Source: Fistularia commersonii
Taxonomy: Eukaryota > Chordata > Actinopteri > Syngnathiformes > Fistulariidae
Direction: 5' to 3'
Length of the DNA: 64,000 bases
Assembly (NCBI GenBank): GCA_037954325.1
Contig: JBBMNZ010000046.1
Coordinates: forward strand, 496,001-560,000
This document shows positions 53,601 to 64,000 of the stretch, in pieces. Below the pieces are notes generated by a model. The model was not told where the DNA came from. It made no database searches and saw only the letters and a program-made list of their open reading frames with translations. How positions within the stretch are numbered: position 1 is the stretch's first letter; the number at the start of each line of letters is the position of its first letter. The position numbers were made by a program, and so were the translations under genes.

Positions 53601-55289
53601 TTCAAAAAGTGTTTATCTTATCGGGTTGAAATATGTTGTTTAGGACAGGATTTTGTACAATTTATGTCAAATTCAGTGTAATCCAGGCACATTTTCAAAA
53701 GATATAGCCATTCGTTAAAAAAGTGCTTTTCTCACCGGAGTTGAAGCGTTATTGATTAGGAGTGGAAATAACTAATGAATTTCATTAATCTGGTTTCTGC
53801 TGTTGAAATATGTTGTTTAGGACATGATTCTGCAAAAAATATGTCAAATTCAGCTTAATCCCATCACATGTTCAAAAGATATAGCCATTCGTTCAAAAAC
53901 GTCTTATCTAACCGAGTTGAAGCGTTTTTGATTAGGAGTGGAAAAAACTAATGGATTTCATCAAGCTGGTTTCTACTGTTGAAATATGTTGTATAGGACA
54001 TGATTCTGCACAATATATGTCAAATTCAGTGTAATCCAGCGACAAGATCAAAAGATATAGCCATTCGTTCAAAAACTGCTTATCTCACCGAGTTGAAGCG
54101 TTTTTTAGTTGGAGTGGAAATAACTAATGAATTTCAATATGCTGGTTTTTGCTGATGATATATGTTGTTTAGGACATGATTTTGCACAATATATGTCAAA
54201 TTTAGTGTAATCACATCACAGGTTCAAAAGATATAGCCATTCGTTCAAAGAGTGCTTTTCTCACCAAGTTGAGGCGTTTTTGATCAGTATTGGAAATAAC
54301 TAATGGATTTCATCAAGCTGGTTTTTGCCGTTGAAATATGTTGTTTGGAACATGATTTTGCACAATATATGTCAAATTCAATGTAATCCCATCACATGTT
54401 CAAAAGATATAGCCATTCGTTCAAAAAGTGTATATCTTAACGGGTTGAAGCGTTTTTGATTAAGAGTGGAAATAACTAATGAATTTCACCAAGCTGGTTT
54501 CTGATGTTAAAATATGTTGTTTAGGACACGATTCTACACAAAATATGTCAAATTCAGTGTAATCCAGCGTCAAGATCAAAAGATATAGCCTTTCGTTCAA
54601 AAAGTGCTTATCTCACCGAGTTGAAGCGTTTTTGATTCGGAGTAAAAACAAACGAATGAATTTCATCAAGCTGGTTTCTGCCGTTGAAATATGATGTTTA
54701 GGACATGATTCTGCGCAATATATGTCAAATTCAGTGGGATCCCATTACGGGTTCAAAAGATATAGCCATTGGTTCAAGAAGGACTTATCTCACCAAGTTG
54801 AAGCGGTTTTGATTTGGAGTGGAAAAAACTAATGGATTTCATCAAGCTGGTTTCTGCTGTTGAAATATGTTGTCTAGGACATGATTCTGCACGATATATG
54901 TCAAATTCAGTGTAATCCAGCGACAAGATCAAAAGATATAGCCATTCGTACAAAAAGTGCTTATCTCACAAAGTTGAAGCTTTTTTGATTAATAGTGGAA
55001 ATAACTAATGAATTCCATCAAGCTGGTTTCTGCTGTTGATATATGTTGATTAGGACATGATTCTGCACAATATATGTCAAATTCAGTGTGATCCCATCAC
55101 AGGTTCAAAAGATATATCCATTCGTTCAAAAACTGCTTATCTCACCGAGTTGAAGCGTTTTTGATTGAGAGAGGAAATAACTAATGAATTTCACTAAGCC
55201 TGTTTCTGCTGTTGATAGATGTTGTATAGGACATGATTCTGCACAATATATGTCAAATTCAGTGTAATCCAGCGACAAGATCAAAAGAT

Positions 55290-56400
55290 ATAGCCATAAG
55301 GTCAAAAAGTGCTTGTCTTACCGAGTTAAATCGTTTTTGAGTTGGAGTGGAAATAACTCATGAATTTCATCAAGCTGGTGTCTGCTGGTAATATATGTTA
55401 TTTAGGACATGATTCAGCAAAATATATGTTAAAATCAGTGTAATCCCATCACATGTTCAAAAGATATAGTCATTCATTCAAAAAGTGTTTATGTTATCGG
55501 GTTGAAGCGTTTTTGATTAAAAGTGGAAACAACTAATGAATTTCACCAAGCTGGTTTCTGCTGTTCAAATATGTTGTTCAGTACATGATTCTGCACAATA
55601 TATGTCAAATTCAGTGTAATCCAGCTACAAGTTCAAAAGATATAGCCATTCGTTCAAAAAGTGTTTATCTTATCGGGTTGAAGCGTTTTTTATTAGGAGT
55701 GGAAATAACTAATGAATTTCAATATGATGGTTTTTGCTTTTGATAGATCATGTTTAGGACATGATTCTGCACAATATATGTCAAATTCAGTGTAATTCAG
55801 CTATAAATTCAAAAGATATAGCCATAAGGTCAAAAAGTGCTTATTTCACTGAGTTGAAGCGTTTTTGATTTTGAGTGGAAATGACTAATGAATTTCATCA
55901 AGCTGGTTTCTGCTGTTGAAATATGTTGTTTAGGACATGATTCTGCACAAAATATATCAAATTCAGTGTAATCCAGCTACAAGTTCAAAAGATATAGCCA
56001 TAAGGTCAAAAAGTGCTTGTCTTACCGAGTTAAATCGTTTTTGATTTGGAGTGGAAATAACTCATGAATTTCATCAAGCTGAAGTCTGCTGGTGATATAT
56101 GTTATTTAGGACATGATTCAGCACAATATATGTTAAAATCAGTGTAATCCCATCACATGTTCAAAAGATATAGTCATTCATTCAAAAAGTGTTGATCTTA
56201 TCGGGTTGAAGCGTTTTTGATTAAAAGTGGAAATAACTAATGGATTTCACCAAGCTGGTTTCTGCTGTTCAAATATGTTGTTCAGTACATGATTCTGCAC
56301 TAAATATGTCAAATTCAGTGTAATCCAGCTACAAGTTCAAAACATATAGCCATTCGTTCAAAAAGTGTTTATCTTATCGGGTTGAAGCGTTTTTTATTAG
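55290..56400 (+). repeat. ~703-bp (4-monomer) tandem duplication, partial
   Basis: GCTTGTCTTACCGAG occurs at 55311 and 56014, and the private variant TAGTCATTCATTC at 55468 and 56171, both 703 apart, one base short of four monomers. The two units differ by several substitutions, so this duplication is older than those in the left HORs. Confidence 0.85.
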
Positions 56401-56659
56401 GAGTGGAAATAACTAATGAATTTCATCAAGATGGTTTTTGCCGTTGAAATATGTTTTTTAGAACATGATTCTGCACAATTAATGTCAAATTCAGTGTAAT
56501 CCAGCTACAAGTTCAAAAGATATAGCCATTCGTTAAAAAAGTGCTTATCTCACCGAGTTGAAGCGTTTTTTATTAGGGATGGAAATAACTAATGAATTTC
56601 ATCAAGCTGGTTTCTGCTTTTGAAATATGTTGTTTAGAAAATGATTCTGCACAATATAT

Positions 56660-58419
56660 GTCAACTTCAGTGTAATCCAGCCACAAGTTAAAAAGATATA
56701 TCCATAAGGTCAAAAACTGCTTATCTTATCGAGTTAAATTGTTTTTGAGTTGGAGTGGAAATGACTAATGAATTTCATCATGCTGGTTTCTGCTGTTGAT
56801 ATATGTTGTCTAGGACATGATTCTGCACAATATATGTCAATTTCAGTGTAAACCCATCACAGGTTAAAAACATATAGCCATTCGTTCAAAAAGTCTTCAT
56901 CTCACCGAGTTGAAGCGTTTTTGATTAGGAGTGAAAATAACTAATGAATTTCATCAAGCTGGTTTCTACTGTTGAAATATGTTGTTTAGGACATGATTTT
57001 GCACAAAATATATCAAATTCAGTGTAATCCAGCTACAAGTTCAAAAGATATAGCCATAAGGTCAAAAACTGCTTGTCTTACCGAGTTAAATCGTTTTTGA
57101 GTTGGAGTGGAAATAATTCATGAATTTCATCAAGCTGGTTTCTGCTGGTGATATATGTTGTTTAGAACATGATTCTGCACAATATATGTCAAATTCAGTG
57201 TAATCCCATTACAGGTTCAAAAGATATAGCCATTCGTTCAAAAAGTGTTTATCTTATCGGGTTGAAGCGTTTTTGATTAAGAGTGGAAATAACTAATGAA
57301 TTTCACCAAGCTGGTTTCTGCTGTTCAAATATGTTGTACAGTACATGATTCTGCACAATATATGTCAAATTCAGTGTAATCCAGCCACAAGTTCAAAAAA
57401 TAAAGCCATTCGTTCAGATAGTGCTTCTCTCACCGAGTTGAAGCGTTTTTGATTAGCAGTGGAAATAACTGATGGATTTCATCAAGCTGGTTTTTGCCAT
57501 TGAAATATGTTGTTTAGAACATGATTCTGCACAATATATGTCAACTTCAGTGTAATCCAGCCACAAGTTAAAAAGATATATCCATAAGGTCAAAAACTGC
57601 TTATCTTATCGAGTTAAATTGTTTTTGAGTTGGAGTGGAAATGACTAATGAATTTCATCATGCTGGTTTCTGCTGTTGATATATGTTGTCTAGGACATGA
57701 TTCTGCACAATATATGTCAATTTCAGTGTAAACCCATCACAGGTTAAAACATATAGCCATTCGTTCAAAAAGTCTTCATCTCACCGAGTTGAAGCGTTTT
57801 TGATTAGGAGTGAAAATAACTAATGAATTTCATCAAGCTGGTTTCTACTGTTGAAATATGTTGTTTAGGACATGATTTTGCACAAAATATATCAAATTCA
57901 GTGTAATCCAGCTACAAGTTCAAAAGATATAGCCATAAGGTCAAAAACTGCTTGTCTTACCGAGTTAAATCGTTTTTGAGTTGGAGTGGAAATAATTCAT
58001 GAATTTCATCAAGCTGGTTTCTGCTGGTGATATATGTTGTTTAGAACATGATTCTGCACAATATATGTCAAATTCAGTGTAATCCCATTACAGGTTCAAA
58101 AGATATAGCCATTCGTTCAAAAAGTGTTTATCTTATCGGGTTGAAGCGTTTTTGATTAAGAGTGGAAATAACTAATGAATTTCACCAAGCTGGTTTCTGC
58201 TGTTCAAATATGTTGTACAGTACATGATTCTGCACAATATATGTCAAATTCAGTGTAATCCAGCCACAAGTTCAAAAAATAAAGCCATTCGTTCAGATAG
58301 TGCTTCTCTCACCGAGTTGAAGCGTTTTTGATTAGGAGTGGAAATAACTGATGGATTTCATCAAGCTGGTTTTTGCCATTGATATATGTTGTTTAGAACA
58401 TGATTCTGCACAATTAATG
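56660..58419 (+). repeat. 880-bp (5-monomer) tandem duplication
   Basis: CCACAAGTTAAAAAGATATA starts at 56681 and 57561, exactly 880 apart (5 x 176). All five monomers match in order, with private variants such as TTGTACAGTAC, AATAATTCATG and TTCAGATAGTGC in both. One-base differences are visible, for example AGGTTAAAAAC near 56861 versus AGGTTAAAAC near 57741. This is a young duplication inside otherwise old sequence. Confidence 0.92.
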
Positions 58420-61400
58420 TCAAATTCAGTGTAATCCCATCACAGGTTCAAAAGATATAGCCATTCGTTCAAAAAGTCTTCATCTCACCGAGTTGAAGCG
58501 TTTTTGATTAGGAGTGGAAATAACTAATGAATTTTCATCAGGTTGGTTTCTACTGTTGAAATATGTTGATTAGCACATGATTCTGCACAATATATGTCAA
58601 CTTCAGTGTAATCCCATCACAGGTTCAAAAGATATAGCCATTCGATCAAAAAGTGTATATCTTATCGGGTTGAAGCGTTTTTGATTAGGAATGGAAATAA
58701 CTAATGAATTTCATCAAGCCGCTTTCTGCTTTTGAAATGTGTTGTTTAGGGCATAATTCTGCAAAATATATTTCAAATTCAGTGTAATCCAGCTACAAGA
58801 TCAAAAGTTATAGCCATTCGTTCAAAAAGTGCTTATCTCACCGAGTTGAAGCTTTTTTGATTTGGAGTGGAAATAACTAATGAATTCCATCAAGCTGGTT
58901 TCAGCTATTGAAATACGTTGATTAGGACATGATTTTGCACAATATATGTCAAATTCAGTGTAACCAAGCTACAAGATCAAAATATATAGCCCTTCGTTCA
59001 AAAATTGCTTATCTCACCGAGTTGAAGCGTTTTTGATTAGGAGTGGAAATAACTAATGGATTTCATCAAGCTGGTTTTTGCCGTTGAAATATGTTGTTTA
59101 GAACATGATTCTGCACAATTTATTTCAAATTCAGTGTAATCCAGCCACAAGTTCAAAAGATATTGCGATTCGTTCAAAAAGTGCTTATCACACCGAATTG
59201 AAGCGTTTTCGATTCGGAGTGGAAATAACTAATGAATTTTATCAAGCTGATTTCTGCTGTTGAAATATGTTGTTTAGGACATGATTCTGCGATATATATG
59301 TCAAATTCAGTTTGATCCCATTACAGGTTCAAAAGATATAGCCATTCGTTCAAAAAGTGCTTATCTCATCGAGTTGAAGCGTTTTTGATTAAGAGAGGAA
59401 ATAACCCATGGATTTCATCAAGGTTGTTTCTGGTGTTGAAATGTATTGTTTAGGGCATGATTCTGCATGATATATGTCAAATTCAGTGTAATCCAGCTAT
59501 AAGTTCAAAAGATATAGCCATTCGTTCACAAAGTGCTTATCTCACCAAGTTGAAGCGTTTTTGATTAGGAGTGGAAATAACTAATCAACTTCATAAAGCT
59601 GGTTTCTGCTGTTGAAATATGTTTTTTAGGACATGATTCAGCACAATATATGTCAAATTCAGTGTAATCCAGCTATAAATTCAAAAGATATAGCCATTCT
59701 TTCAATAAGTGTTTATCTTATTGGGTGTAAGCGTTCCTGATTAGAAGTGTAAATAACTAATGAATTTCATCAAGCTGGTTTCTGGTGTTGAAATGTGTTG
59801 TTTAGGGCATGATTCTGCAAGACATATTTCAAATTCAGTGTAATCCAGCTATATGTTCAAAAGATATAGCCATTCGTTCACAAAGTGCTTATCTCACCGA
59901 GTTGAAGCGTTTTTGATTCGGAGTGGAAATAACTAATGAATTTCATCAAGCTGGTTTCTGCTATTGAAATATGTTGTTTAGGACATGATTCTGCACAATA
60001 TATGTCAAATTCAGTGTAACCAAGCTACAAGATCAAAATATATAGCCCTTCGTTCAAAAAGTGCTTATCTCACCGAGTTGAAGCGTTTTTGATTAGGAGT
60101 GGAAATAACTAATGGATTTCATCAAGCTGGTTTCTGCTGTTGAAATATGTTGTTTAGGGCATGATTCTGCACAAAATATATCAAATTCAGTGTAATCCAG
60201 CTACAAGTTCAAAAGATATTGCCATTCCTTCAAAAAGTGCTTATCTCACCGAGTTGAAGCGTTTTCGATTCGGAGTGGAAATAACTAATGAATTTCATCA
60301 AGCTGGTTTCTGCTGTTGAAATATGTTGTTTAGGACATGATTCATCACAAAATATGTCAAATTCAGTGTGATCCCATTACAGGTTCAAAAGATATAGCCA
60401 TTCCTTCAAAAAAGACTTATCTCACCGAAATGAAGCGTTTTTGATCATCAAGCTGGTTTTTGCTGTTGAAATATGTTGTTTAGGACATGATTCTGCACGA
60501 TATATGTCAGTCAGTTTGATCCCATTACAGGTTCAAAAGATATAGCCATTCGTTCAAAAAGTGCTTATCTCACCGAGTTGAACCGTTTTTGATTAGGGGT
60601 GGAAATAACTAATGGATTTCATCAAGCTGGTTTCTACTGTTGAAATATGTTGTTTAGAACATGATTCTACAAAATACATTTCAAATTCAGTGTAATCCAG
60701 CTACAGGTTCAAAAGATATAGCCAGAAGGTCAAAAAGTGCTTATCTTACCGAGTTAAATCGTTTTTGAGTTGGAGTGGAAATAACAAAACATTTTCATCA
60801 TGCTGGTTTCTGCTGTTGAAATATGTTTTATAGAACATGATTCTGCACAATATATGTCAAATTCAGTGTAATCCAGCGACAAGATCAAAAGATATAGCCA
60901 TTCGTTCAAAAACTGCTTATCTCACCGAGTTGAAGCGTTTTTTAGTTGGAGTGGAAATAACTAATGAATTTCAATATGCTGGTTTTTGCTGTTGATATAT
61001 GTTTTAGGACATGATTTTGCACAATATATGTCAAATTTAGTGTAATCCCATCAAAAGTTCAAAAGATATAGCCATTCGTTCAAAAAGTGTTTATCTTATA
61101 GGGTTGAAGCGTTCTTGATTAGAAGTGGAAATAACTAATGAATTTCACCAAGCTGGTTTCTGGTGTTAAAATGTGTTGTTAAGGGCATGATTCTGCACGA
61201 TATATGTCAATTCAGTGTAATCCAGCTATTTTTCGAAATATATTGCCATTCGTTCACAAGGTGCTTATCTCACCAAGTTGAAGATTTATTGATTAGGAGT
61301 GGAAATAACTAATTAATTTCATCAAGCTGGTTTCTGCTGTTGAAATATGTTGTTTAGGACATGATTCTGCACAAAATATGTCAAATTCAGTGTGATCCCA

Positions 61401-62315
61401 TCACAGGTTCAAACGATAAAGCCATTCGTTCAATAAGGACTTATCTCACCGAGTTGAAGCGTTTTTGATTAGGAGTGGAAATAACTATTGAATTTCATCA
61501 AGCTGGTTTCTACTTTTGAAATGTGTTGTTTAGGGCATAATACTGCAAAATATATTTCAAATTCAGTGTAATCCAGCTACAAGATCAAAAGTTATAGCCA
61601 TTCGTTCAAAAAGTGCTTATATCACTGACTTGAAGCGTTTTTGACTAGTAGTGGAAATAACTAATGAATTTCATCAAGCCGGTTTCAGCTGTTGAAATAT
61701 GTTGTTTAGGACATGATTCTGCACAATATATGTCAAATTCAGTGTAACCCAGCTACAAGATCAAAATATATAGCCATTCGTTCAAAAAGTGCTTATCTCA
61801 CCGAGAGTGGAAATAACTAATGGATTTCATCAAGCTGGTTTCTGCTGTTGAAATATGTTGTTTAGGACATGATTTTGCACAATATATGTCAAATTCAGTG
61901 TAATCCAGGTACAAGTTCAAAAGATATAGCCATTCGTTCAAAAGTGCTTATCTCACCGAGTTGAAGCGTTTTTGAATAGGAGTGGAAATAACTAATGAAT
62001 TTCATCAAGCTGGATTCTGCTGTTGAAATATGTTGTTTAGGACATGATTCAGCACAAAATATGTAAATTCAGTGTGATCCCATCACAGGTTAAAAAGATA
62101 TAGCCATTCGTTCAAAAAGTGTTTATCTTATCCGGTTGAAGCGTTTTTGATGAAGCGTGGAAATAACAAATGAATTTGACCAAGCTGGTTTTTGATGTTG
62201 AAATATGTTGTTTAGGAAAAGATTTTATACACTATATGTCAAATTCAGTGTAATCCAGGTACAAGTTCAAAATATATAGCCATTCGTTCAAAAAGTGCTT
62301 ATCTCACTGAGTTTA

Positions 62316-64000
62316 AGTGTTTTTGATACAGAGTGTAAATGACTTCAGATTCCTTTCTAGCAGCTTACTGGTGCTGAAATATGTTGAAAAGGACCAGATT
62401 CAGCACAATATATGTCAAAGTCATTGTGATCCTGCAACATTTTCAAAAGATATAGCCATATGTTCAAAAAGCTCTTATCTCACTAAGTTTAAACGTCTTT
62501 GGTACGCAGTGTAAATAACTACAGATTCATTTCAATCAGGTTACTTGTCTTCAAATATGTTGAAAACAACCATATTCTGCACAATATATGTCAAAATCAC
62601 TGTAATCCAGCAACATATTGAAAAGATACAGCCATATGGTCAAAAAGTGCTTATCTCACTGTATTGAAGCTTTTTTGGTACACAATGTAAATAAATCATA
62701 AAAGTCTTCAAGCAGGTTACTGGTGCTGAAATATGTTGAAAAGGACCAAATTCATCACAATATATGTCAAAATCACTGTAATCCAGCAACAAATTGAAAG
62801 ATATAGCCATACGGGCAAAAAGTGCTTATCTCACTGCGTTGAAGCAGTTTTGATACAGAGTGTAAATAACAAAAGATTCATTTATTCATTTAAAGCAGGT
62901 TACTGGTGCTGAAATATGTGTAAAGGGACCAAATTCTGCACAAAATATATCAAAATAGTTGTGATCCTGCAACCGATTCGAAAGATATAGCCATACAGTC
63001 AAAAAGTTCTTATCTCACTGAGTTGAAGCGTTTTGGTACACAGTGTAAATAACTACAGATTCCTTTCAAGCAGGTTAGTGGTGCTAAAATATGTTGAAAA
63101 GGACCAGACTCTGCACAACATATGTCAAAATCACTCTTATCCAGCATTACATTCAAAAGATATATCCATATGGTCAAAAAGTTATTTTCTCACTGAGTTA
63201 GAGCGTTTTTGATACAGATTGTAAATAACTAAAGATTCCTTTCAAGCAGGTTACTGCTGCTGAAATGTGTTGAAAAGGACCAGATTCTGCACAATATATA
63301 TCAAAATCACTGTAATCCAGCAACATATTGAAAGGATATAGCCATATGGTCATAAAAGTCCTTATCTCACTGAGTTGAAGCGTTTTTGGTACACAGAGTA
63401 AATAAGTCATGAAAGTCTTCAAGCAGGTTACTGGTGCTGAAATATGTTGAAAAGGACCATATTCTGCACAACCTATGTAAAAATCACTGTAATCCAGCAA
63501 CAAATTGAAAAGACATAGCCATATGGTCAAAAAGTGCTTATCTCACTGAGTTGAAGCGTTTTTGATACAGAGTGTAAATAACTAAAGATTCCTTTGAAGC
63601 AGGTTACTGGTGCTGAAATATGTTTGAAAGGACCAAATTCTGCACAATATATGTCAAAATAATTGTGATCCTGCAACCGATTCAAAAGATACAGCCATAT
63701 GGTCAAAAGGTGCTTATCTCACTGAGTTGAAGCGTTTTTGCTACAGAGTGTAAATAACTACAGATTCCTTTGAAGCAGGTTACTTGCGCTGAAACATATT
63801 GAAAAGGAAACAATTCTGCACATTATATGTCAAAATTATTCAAATCCAGCCACTTGGTTGAAAGATATAGCCATGTGGTCAAAAACTGCTAATCTCACCG
63901 AGTAAAAGCGTTTAGTGTACAAATTGTGAATAACTTATGAATTCTCTCAATCTTGTATCTGGTGCTGATATATATTGAAAAGATCATGATTCTTTACAAT
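62316..64000 (+). repeat. Diverged monomeric layer at the array edge (~10 monomers)
   Basis: The GTGCTGAAAT landmark (or its variant) lies at about 62371, 62547, 62723, 62906, 63081, 63257, 63434, 63610, 63786 and 63962. Spacings are about 176 except one of 183, explained by a duplicated ATTCATTT-like stretch near 62877-62892. These monomers share words absent from the core: GCAGGTTACTGG, TTGAAAAGGACCA, CATATGGTC, GATACAGAGTGTAAATAAC. They differ from each other more than core monomers do and form no HOR. This resembles the old monomeric flanks known at primate centromere edges; the comparison is an inference. Confidence 0.92.

Larger units (their letters stand above)
50632..62315 (+). repeat. 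Irregular, older satellite with scattered local duplications
   Basis: About 66 monomers. The part to about 54000 contains diverged counterparts of the 4804-bp HOR family, for example AAAAAATGTAAAATTCAGGG near 52491 and the truncated monomer at 53625. The part near 57060-58810 resembles 600-1790 of the left block (TTTTCATCAGG, CAAGCCGCTTTC, TTCAGATAGTGCTTC). Two private internal deletions occur at about 60443 and 61805. No sequence other than satellite is visible. Confidence 0.88.
1..64000 (+). repeat. Tandem satellite array, ~176-bp monomer (about 360 monomers, one LTR interruption)
   Basis: A single monomer family fills the window in one orientation. The period is exact where it can be measured cleanly: an identical CTGCTTATCT landmark recurs at 49085 and 49261, and the GTGCTGAAAT landmark at the right edge recurs mostly every 175-177 bases. 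Constant words in nearly every monomer are GGAAATAACT, GATTCTGCACAA, AAATTCAGTGTAATCC, GATATAGCCAT and GAGTTGAAGCG. Variable sites define monomer types: CATTCGTTC versus CATAAGGTC, TTTCATCAAGC versus TTTCAATATGC, CCATCACAGG versus CAGCTACAAG. Stops are frequent in all frames, so the array is non-coding. A centromeric or pericentromeric role is inferred from the monomer length, HOR structure and edge gradient; nothing in the sequence proves kinetochore function. Confidence 0.97.

Noticed and set aside
62317..62514. 65-codon plus-strand and 110-codon minus-strand (63198-63530) open frames in the edge layer
   Set aside because: They run through diverged monomers, show the 176-bp repeat in their own sequence and resemble no known protein.
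1..64000. CRISPR-like array of regularly spaced repeats
   Set aside because: The whole 176-bp unit is repeated; there are no short identical repeats separated by unique spacers, and the composition and LTR are eukaryotic.

Overview
This window is satellite DNA almost from end to end. It is a head-to-tail array of an AT-rich monomer of about 176 bp (a consensus read by eye is roughly 35% G+C), always in the same orientation. I find no supportable protein-coding gene, tRNA, rRNA, CRISPR array or bacterial feature. Organisation in higher-order repeats (HORs), block duplications, and a more diverged monomer layer at one end all suggest a centromeric or pericentromeric array near its edge. The host is a eukaryote. 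The only interspersed element is an LTR with a TATA box, an AATAAA signal and a 5-bp target duplication, which fits a vertebrate. I cannot name the species.

Layout. (1) 1-16883: a duplicated 44-monomer block of 7741 bp. Each copy has an irregular part (1-2980, 7742-10721) followed by a tandem 9-monomer HOR of 1584 bp (2981-6982, 10722-16883). (2) 16884-19510: irregular monomers. (3) 19511-about 46560: five copies of a second HOR family. Its cleanest unit is 4804 bp, close to 28 monomers of which two carry the same internal 62-bp deletion. The copies differ by nested tandem gains and in-phase losses of whole monomers. (4) 46561-49627 and 50632-62315: older, less ordered relatives of both families, with local 176-, about 703- and 880-bp duplications. 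(5) 49628-50626: a 999-bp solo LTR, minus strand, GC-rich, with internal 48-bp and 21-bp minisatellites, flanked by TATCG on both sides. (6) 62316-64000: about ten diverged, single-type monomers that keep the 176-bp spacing.

There is no gene network here. What the window records is the history of a satellite: an old monomeric edge on the right, older irregular HOR remnants interrupted by an LTR, and increasingly homogeneous, recently amplified HORs to the left. Several individual unequal-exchange and deletion events can be placed to the base. All monomer-level comparisons were made by eye; percent identities were not computed.
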